From: Tectiglobus sp963922535
Lineage (GTDB): Bacteria; Pseudomonadota; Alphaproteobacteria; Rhizobiales; Hyphomicrobiaceae
Direction of reading: 5' to 3'
DNA length: 27,267 nucleotides
NCBI GenBank assembly: GCA_963922535.1
Contig: CAWUIN010000035.1
Span: forward strand, 1 to 27,267
Shown one piece after another: positions 22,613 to 27,267 of this stretch (position 1 is the stretch's first letter; the number at the start of each line of letters is the position of its first letter). The translations under genes and the position numbers were made by a program. The notes beneath the pieces were generated by a model that was not told where the DNA came from, did no database searches, and saw only the letters and a list, made by a program, of their open reading frames with translations.

Positions 22613-25156
22613 ATGACAAAGTCGTTAAAGAAGCGCCTGACGCCGGAAGAAAAAAAATTTCGTGGCAAAGTCAGTCGTAGCCGTTCCTTGCTCTACTTCG
22701 AGCGTATTTGGCCGCGATTTTGGATCGTCATAGCCATTGCTGCGCTTTTTTTACTGGTTTCACTGCTCGGCGTATGGCCAGCTCTGACAGAATATCAGCA
22801 TTGGTCTCTACTCGCTGCATTTGGCGTAGCCATAGCCCTTGCCGTGTTTTTTATCATCTCGGCACCCCGGCCAAGCCGCGAGGAAGCCTTACGTCGTCTT
22901 GAGGAGCGTTCACGCGTTAATCATCGCCCTGCTTCCGCCTATGAGGACACGCTTTCGGGGCAACAGAACGAATGTGAGACTTCCGAGATCTGGAAGACCC
23001 ACCGTGAACGTCTGCGCAAGGATCTCGATCGGCTGCATGTTGCGCCACCGCTTCCGCGTACCGATAAATTCGATCGCATTGGTCTGCGGGTTGTGATGAC
23101 CATGTGCGTTGTCGTGGCTCTCGTATTTGTCGGAGATGCGGCGCGTGACCGGATATGGTCGGCATTCCGCATAACATCATTTGGCGAGGCAGCCGACGTC
23201 CGCCTGAATGCATGGATCACACCGCCGCCTTACACACAGCAGCCTCCATTGCTGATTGCAGATGGCTCCCTTCCCAGCCAGGTTCAGGAACAACCGCAAT
23301 CGGCCATAGATGTGCCGGAGGAAAGTTCGGTTTTTGTGCGCTTGGGCGGTCAGGGCGATGTGGAATTGAAGCTGGAATACCTTGATAAACAAGGCGAACG
23401 AATAGGCGATCCGGTTGGCGAAGCAGAAGAGCTGGCTCAAGGCGAAGCCAATCAACTGGAAGGCCTTGTCAAACGCGGAACATCAAGTATTCGCGTACTC
23501 GCAAACGGCGCCGAACTTGCCCGCTGGCCGCTTAACGTTATCGTTGACCAGCCGCCGGAAATTACGTTTACCGATGACATGGAAACAACGCCACGCGGCG
23601 CCATGAAGTTATTTTATTCTATCACGGACGACTATGGGGTCACTTTCGCGGAAGCCAGGCTGGAGCGGATGCCATTGTTGCCTGGAGATCCTAAAACAGC
23701 ATGGGCACGGCCTGATATCTTGAAGGGGCCGCGTCTCCCGCTTGAGCGGCCACCCAAAATTACTCTGCGAATTCCGCCCGCAGGCGCTGAAGATCCAAAG
23801 ACGTGGAGCTTCCATGAACTGGGCGCCCATCCTTGGGCAGGTATGCCCGTTCGCATAACATTGATCGCCCGCGATCACGCCGGCAACGTGGGCAAGAGCG
23901 AAACAAAAGAAATCACTTTGCCTGAGCGATTATTTTTCAACCCACTTGCGCGCGCCGTGCTCGAACAACGACGCATGCTGGTTTTCGATCCACGTTATCG
24001 CGACCTGGTGGTGCATGCCCTGGATGGTTTGACGCTTTTCCCGCAGAATTATATCAGGGATAAGGCTGTTTACCTTGGAATGCGCAGCGTCCGCCATCGG
24101 CTTGAGGCCGATCCCGGACGCCAGGCAATTTCCAGTTCCATCGAGCAACTCTGGCATCTTGCACTGCGGATAGAAAACGGTGGCGGACTATCGGAGGCGG
24201 AACGCCGCCTGCAGGAAATCCAGGAGCAGCTTTCACAAGCAATTGAAAATGGCGCCTCGCAAAAAGAGATCGAGGATCTTATGAAACAACTGCGCCAGGC
24301 TCTGGCGCAGTTTCTGAACGAGTTGGTTAAACAATCGCAAAATCAACCGCAGGACCCACAGCAAGATATCCCCAGTCAAGCGCTGAACGGCCAGGATTTG
24401 CAGCGCATGATGGATAACCTGGAGCAGATGCTGCGCCAGGGTTCTAAACAGACTGCGCAGGAAATGCTTAGCCAACTGCGTAATTTGTTGGACCAGTTGC
24501 AGTCAGGCCGCATCGTGCGCCGCCAGAATGGTCAGGGCCAGCAAATGATGCAGACGATGGATCAACTCGGCGATCTGATCGGGCGGCAACAACAACTCAT
24601 GGATGATACATTCGGCGCCATGCGCGAGGGGCAACAGGGCCAGCAAGGACAGGGGCGAGAACCTGGACAGAGGCAGGGTATGCCTCAATCGCCAGGCTCT
24701 CTCGGCCAGCGTCAGAACGAGTTAGGCCAGCGCCTCGACGACTTGCAACGCCAGCTTGGCCGGCTCGGCATGCAACCTCCGAATGAACTTGATGAAGCAC
24801 GCCGTTCCATGGACAATGCAGCCCGTGCCTTGCGCGAAGGCAGGCTCAACGCGGCGACCGAACAACAATCCCGCGCTCTTGAGCAATTGCGTTCCGGCAC
24901 GCAATCCATGGCTGAACAGATCCTCAAGAGGATGCAGCCCAATCGTCTTGGCCGCTCGGGCGATACACCGCTTGACCCGCTGGGCCGGCCGCAGCGTTCA
25001 GAAGGACCTGATCTTGGCACAAGCGTAAAAATTCCCGATGAAATCGATACTCAGCGTGCACGTGAAATACTTGAGCTTCTACGCAAACGTCTTGGTGAGC
25101 GCTTTCGCCCAGAACTTGAACTTGAATATATCGAGCGTCTCCTGCAACGCTTCTGA
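22613..25156 (+). CDS. DUF4175 / TIGR02302-family membrane protein
   Basis: 847 residues, the usual size of this alphaproteobacterial family of unknown function. Three membrane helices lie near the N-terminus (about 35-58, 62-84 and 156-175). A large periplasmic part with beta-rich domains follows (about 185-440, including LNAWITPPPYTQ). From about residue 515 to 800 it is extremely Gln-rich and helical, with coiled-coil stretches (RLQEIQEQLSQAIENG, QEMLSQLRNLLDQLQSG) and Gly/Gln runs. The C-terminus RAREILELLRKRLGERF...YIERLLQRF is the conserved family end. A cell-envelope role is suggested by topology only. It follows lysA as in related genomes and is convergent with thyA. Confidence 0.92.
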   Translation: MTKSLKKRLTPEEKKFRGKVSRSRSLLYFERIWPRFWIVIAIAALFLLVSLLGVWPALTEYQHWSLLAAFGVAIALAVFFIISAPRPSREEALRRLEERSRVNHRPASAYEDTLSGQQNECETSEIWKTHRERLRKDLDRLHVAPPLPRTDKFDRIGLRVVMTMCVVVALVFVGDAARDRIWSAFRITSFGEAADVRLNAWITPPPYTQQPPLLIADGSLPSQVQEQPQSAIDVPEESSVFVRLGGQGDVELKLEYLDKQGERIGDPVGEAEELAQGEANQLEGLVKRGTSSIRVLANGAELARWPLNVIVDQPPEITFTDDMETTPRGAMKLFYSITDDYGVTFAEARLERMPLLPGDPKTAWARPDILKGPRLPLERPPKITLRIPPAGAEDPKTWSFHELGAHPWAGMPVRITLIARDHAGNVGKSETKEITLPERLFFNPLARAVLEQRRMLVFDPRYRDLVVHALDGLTLFPQNYIRDKAVYLGMRSVRHRLEADPGRQAISSSIEQLWHLALRIENGGGLSEAERRLQEIQEQLSQAIENGASQKEIEDLMKQLRQALAQFLNELVKQSQNQPQDPQQDIPSQALNGQDLQRMMDNLEQMLRQGSKQTAQEMLSQLRNLLDQLQSGRIVRRQNGQGQQMMQTMDQLGDLIGRQQQLMDDTFGAMREGQQGQQGQGREPGQRQGMPQSPGSLGQRQNELGQRLDDLQRQLGRLGMQPPNELDEARRSMDNAARALREGRLNAATEQQSRALEQLRSGTQSMAEQILKRMQPNRLGRSGDTPLDPLGRPQRSEGPDLGTSVKIPDEIDTQRAREILELLRKRLGERFRPELELEYIERLLQRF

Positions 25157-25276
25157 AACGACAGGTTGACAGTGAAGCTTCTGCATTTGCAGGCAAATCA
25201 GGAGCGAACATATAGATAATGGACTTGCGCCCAGCTTTAAGTCTTAGAGCACCCTAAATGCTGAGATGCCAGTACG

Positions 25277-26071
25277 TTAAACAGCAACCGGCGCCTTGAT
25301 GTGCGGGTGGGGATCATACCCGTTCAACGTAAAGTCCTCATATACAAAGTCAAACACGCTGCGCACGTCAGCATTAAGTGTCATGGTTGGCAGCGGCCTC
25401 GGCGCACGCATGAGCTGCTGATCGGCTTGACCCAGATGATTGAGGTAAAGATGGGCATCGCCGAGAGTATGAATAAAATCTCCGGGCCGCAGGTCCGTCA
25501 CCTGCGCCACCATCATCGTCAAAAGTGCATAACTGGCGATATTGAAGGGGACACCAAGAAAAATATCGGCGGAACGCTGATAAAGCTGGCATGAGAGCCG
25601 GCCGCCGGCAACATAAAACTGAAACAGGCAGTGGCAGGGTGCCAGCTTCATGTCCGGCAGATCGGCCGGGTTCCAGGCTGTGACAACCATGCGGCGGCTG
25701 TCGGGCGACGTGCGGATCATCTCGATGACATCTGAGATCTGATCGACCGTACGGCCATCGCGGGTCGGCCAGGAGCGCCACTGATGACCGTAAACCGGGC
25801 CGAGATCGCCGTTCTCATCAGCCCATTCATCCCAGATCGACACACCGTTTGCCTTGAGATAGGCGATATTGGTGTCACCCTTGAGAAACCATAAAAGTTC
25901 GTGGATGATGGATTTGGTATGCAGCTTCTTGGTCGTGACCAGAGGAAAACTATGCTCCAGATCAAACCGCATCTGATACCCAAAGATACTGAGCGCACCA
26001 ACTCCGGTACGGTCCGCCTTGCGCACGCCGTGCTCACGAACATGGCGCATCAGATCGAGGTATTGTTTCAT
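25277..26071 (-). CDS. thyA: Thymidylate synthase
   Basis: 264 residues, the same length as E. coli ThyA. Methylates dUMP to dTMP with methylene-tetrahydrofolate. The catalytic cysteine is Cys146 in LAPCHCLFQFYV; RRMVVTAWNP and YQRSADIFLGVPFN bind phosphate and substrate, and the closing IKAPVAV is canonical. The ATG at 26071 gives MKQYLDLMRHV, matching the family; a GTG at 26101 is open but unlikely. No folA (dihydrofolate reductase) gene follows it on the minus strand; downstream it meets the convergent DUF4175 gene. Confidence 0.98.
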   Translation of the reverse strand: MKQYLDLMRHVREHGVRKADRTGVGALSIFGYQMRFDLEHSFPLVTTKKLHTKSIIHELLWFLKGDTNIAYLKANGVSIWDEWADENGDLGPVYGHQWRSWPTRDGRTVDQISDVIEMIRTSPDSRRMVVTAWNPADLPDMKLAPCHCLFQFYVAGGRLSCQLYQRSADIFLGVPFNIASYALLTMMVAQVTDLRPGDFIHTLGDAHLYLNHLGQADQQLMRAPRPLPTMTLNADVRSVFDFVYEDFTLNGYDPHPHIKAPVAV

Positions 26072-26422
26072 GGTAGGGTTTCCAGTCTCGCGAACATCCA
26101 CGATATGAAGAATATATGGAGAATTCAGTTTAAACGCTGTCGGCTTTTTTCTGGATGATAAAGGTGCTGCATTACAGCGACTCCGAGATGATAATCGTGT
26201 GTGGCAAAGGCCTCAAAATAAAATGACAAGTTTACCACAGCCATAGACGCAAGCCGCCGCCGCATTGCAAGCGTCAAGTTTTTTGAACGCTTAAAGACAA
26301 TTTCTACTGGCGCGTTCTATTGGCGTGCGACTTCCTCGACTCTGTTCATGTTGATGACAATCCAATGGCCGATGTAATATAGCTGAATTTTGTAATGTTC
26401 ATAATAAAAGGGAAGCTGATCG
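26072..26422. other. Intergenic region between thyA and the UPF0173 gene
   Basis: About 350 bp between divergent genes, so both promoters should lie here. A bulged hairpin AAGCGTCAA-N6-TTGAACGCTT occupies about 26269-26292, and a GC-rich GCCGCCGCCGC tract lies just before it. An 81-codon leftward frame (26317-26562) runs into the hydrolase gene on the opposite strand and is a shadow. Nothing else recognised. Confidence 0.5.
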
Positions 26423-27112
26423 ATGAAACTAACCTGGTTTGGCCATGCCGCCTTTCGCGTCGAGACAGGGGTAAACGTTATCCTGATCGATCCGTTTCTT
26501 AAGGGCAACCCGACTTTTGAAGCGTCAGGCTTGGCCTGGGATGATGCCGTTGCTGGCACCACGCACGTCGTACTGACCCATGGCCATGACGATCACATCG
26601 GCGATGCGGCTGAAATCGCCACAAAATTCGACGCAACCCTGTTCGCTGTCTATGAACTGGCACTTCATATGGGCGCCAAGGGGGTGGAAAAGCTTGAGCC
26701 CATGGGCCAGGGCGGCACGGTGGATGCGGCCGGCTTTACCGTCACCATGACGCACGCTGAACATTCGTCGTCCTCCGGCGGCACCTACCTCGGCACCGCG
26801 TGCGGCGCGATCATCACGCCGGAGGACGGTCCCAGCCTCTACCACATGGGCGACACCGACGTATTCCCTGCGATGGAATTGATCGACACTCTTTACCAGC
26901 CAGACGTTGGCATCGTGCCGGTGGGCGACAGGTTTACCATGGGCGGACGCACTGCCGCCTATGCCTGCAAGACCTATTTTAACTTCAAGTCGATCATACC
27001 ATGCCACTTCGGCACTTTTCCAATCATTGAACCCAATGCTGACAAGTTTGTCGCCGAAATGAGTGGCCACAACGTCCTCGTCCCGAAGATTGGCGAGGCA
27101 ATGGAAATTTGA
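26423..27112 (+). CDS. UPF0173 metal-dependent hydrolase (metallo-beta-lactamase fold)
   Basis: 229 residues, full length for UPF0173. The metal-binding motif THGHDDHIGD (52-61) is complete; further ligands fit THAEHSSSSGG (His in the 110s), MGDTDVF (Asp in the ~140s) and PCHFGTFP near the C-terminus. The start MKLTWFGHAAFRVE is typical. The physiological substrate of the family is not established. AAGGGAAG lies about 8 nt before the ATG. It is divergent from thyA. Confidence 0.94.
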   Translation: MKLTWFGHAAFRVETGVNVILIDPFLKGNPTFEASGLAWDDAVAGTTHVVLTHGHDDHIGDAAEIATKFDATLFAVYELALHMGAKGVEKLEPMGQGGTVDAAGFTVTMTHAEHSSSSGGTYLGTACGAIITPEDGPSLYHMGDTDVFPAMELIDTLYQPDVGIVPVGDRFTMGGRTAAYACKTYFNFKSIIPCHFGTFPIIEPNADKFVAEMSGHNVLVPKIGEAMEI

Positions 27113-27230
27113 GGCACTGAGTTGCAAGCACATCTCAATTGCAAAAACTGACTTCGCGCTGACCACATTGATCAACGTATCCGGCATGATCAGGCGAGAT
27201 ATCCAGGTTGGCCTAGTGGTCTGTATCACT

Positions 27231-27261
27231 TAAAATTTTGGGTTAGGACGTCCAAATTTTA
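27231..27261. repeat. AT-rich bulged inverted repeat near the right edge
   Basis: TAAAATTTTGG (27231-27241) pairs with CCAAATTTTA (27252-27261), with one bulged T. It lies about 120 bp after the hydrolase stop, at the very end of the window. It may be a terminator-like structure or the start of another element; the context is cut off. Confidence 0.3.
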
Positions 27262-27267
27262 TTTCTG

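Noticed and set aside
27113..27267. Possible start of an insertion sequence at the right edge
   Set aside because: Only an AT-rich bulged inverted repeat is visible. The phrase GGTCTGTATCA also occurs near 9388 but is too short and lacks matching flanks to be called a terminal repeat.
1..27267. Defence system, CRISPR array, toxin-antitoxin pair, prophage module or biosynthetic cluster
   Set aside because: No regularly spaced repeats, no cas, restriction, retron or toxin-antitoxin-type genes were recognised. The CPBP protease is of the Abi-related superfamily, but nothing around it suggests immunity or bacteriocin production.

Overview
The window comes from an alphaproteobacterium, most likely of the order Hyphomicrobiales (Rhizobiales). 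This rests on a gcrA cell-cycle regulator gene, the gene order argD-argF-hslO, the block argH - LptM-type lipoprotein - lysA - DUF4175 (TIGR02302) protein, and nth next to a DUF2244 gene. I recognise these arrangements from that order. Base composition is moderate, and several genes appear to start with TTG or GTG.

Left part (1-4450). The 3' end of an IS110-family transposase enters from the left edge. A leftward pair follows: an unusual YcbB-type L,D-transpeptidase and, 38 bp downstream, a secreted RNase T2. A gene-poor stretch of about 1 kb then carries two abutting tRNA-like genes, a composite inverted repeat and a duplicated promoter-like element. This is the least ordinary part of the window.

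Middle part (4450-12400). This is a run of mostly single genes: a slipin/SPFH protein, prolyl iminopeptidase, an unknown 155-residue protein, a voltage-gated-type K+ channel with a C-terminal zinc ribbon, a CPBP membrane protease, a VOC (glyoxalase-fold) protein, endonuclease III, a DUF2244 membrane protein and a sodium:solute symporter.

Right part (12400-27267). This is core metabolism. argD, argF and hslO run leftward. gcrA is divergent from them across about 650 bp and ends at a clear terminator. tlpA and dapD run leftward, and tlpA is divergent from argH. argH, the small lipoprotein, lysA and the DUF4175 protein run rightward. thyA is convergent with that block, and a UPF0173 metal-dependent hydrolase is the last gene. 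Arginine synthesis (argD, argF, argH) and lysine/diaminopimelate synthesis (dapD, lysA, with argD possibly serving as DapC) are therefore concentrated here. Peptidoglycan appears again through the L,D-transpeptidase.

I see no defence island, CRISPR array, prophage module or biosynthetic cluster. The points worth checking are the odd tRNA pair, the terminator-like hairpin in the argD leader, the large hairpins upstream of lysA and of the L,D-transpeptidase, the L,D-transpeptidase that lacks a peptidoglycan-binding domain and has a repeat-bearing tail, and the IS110 right end.
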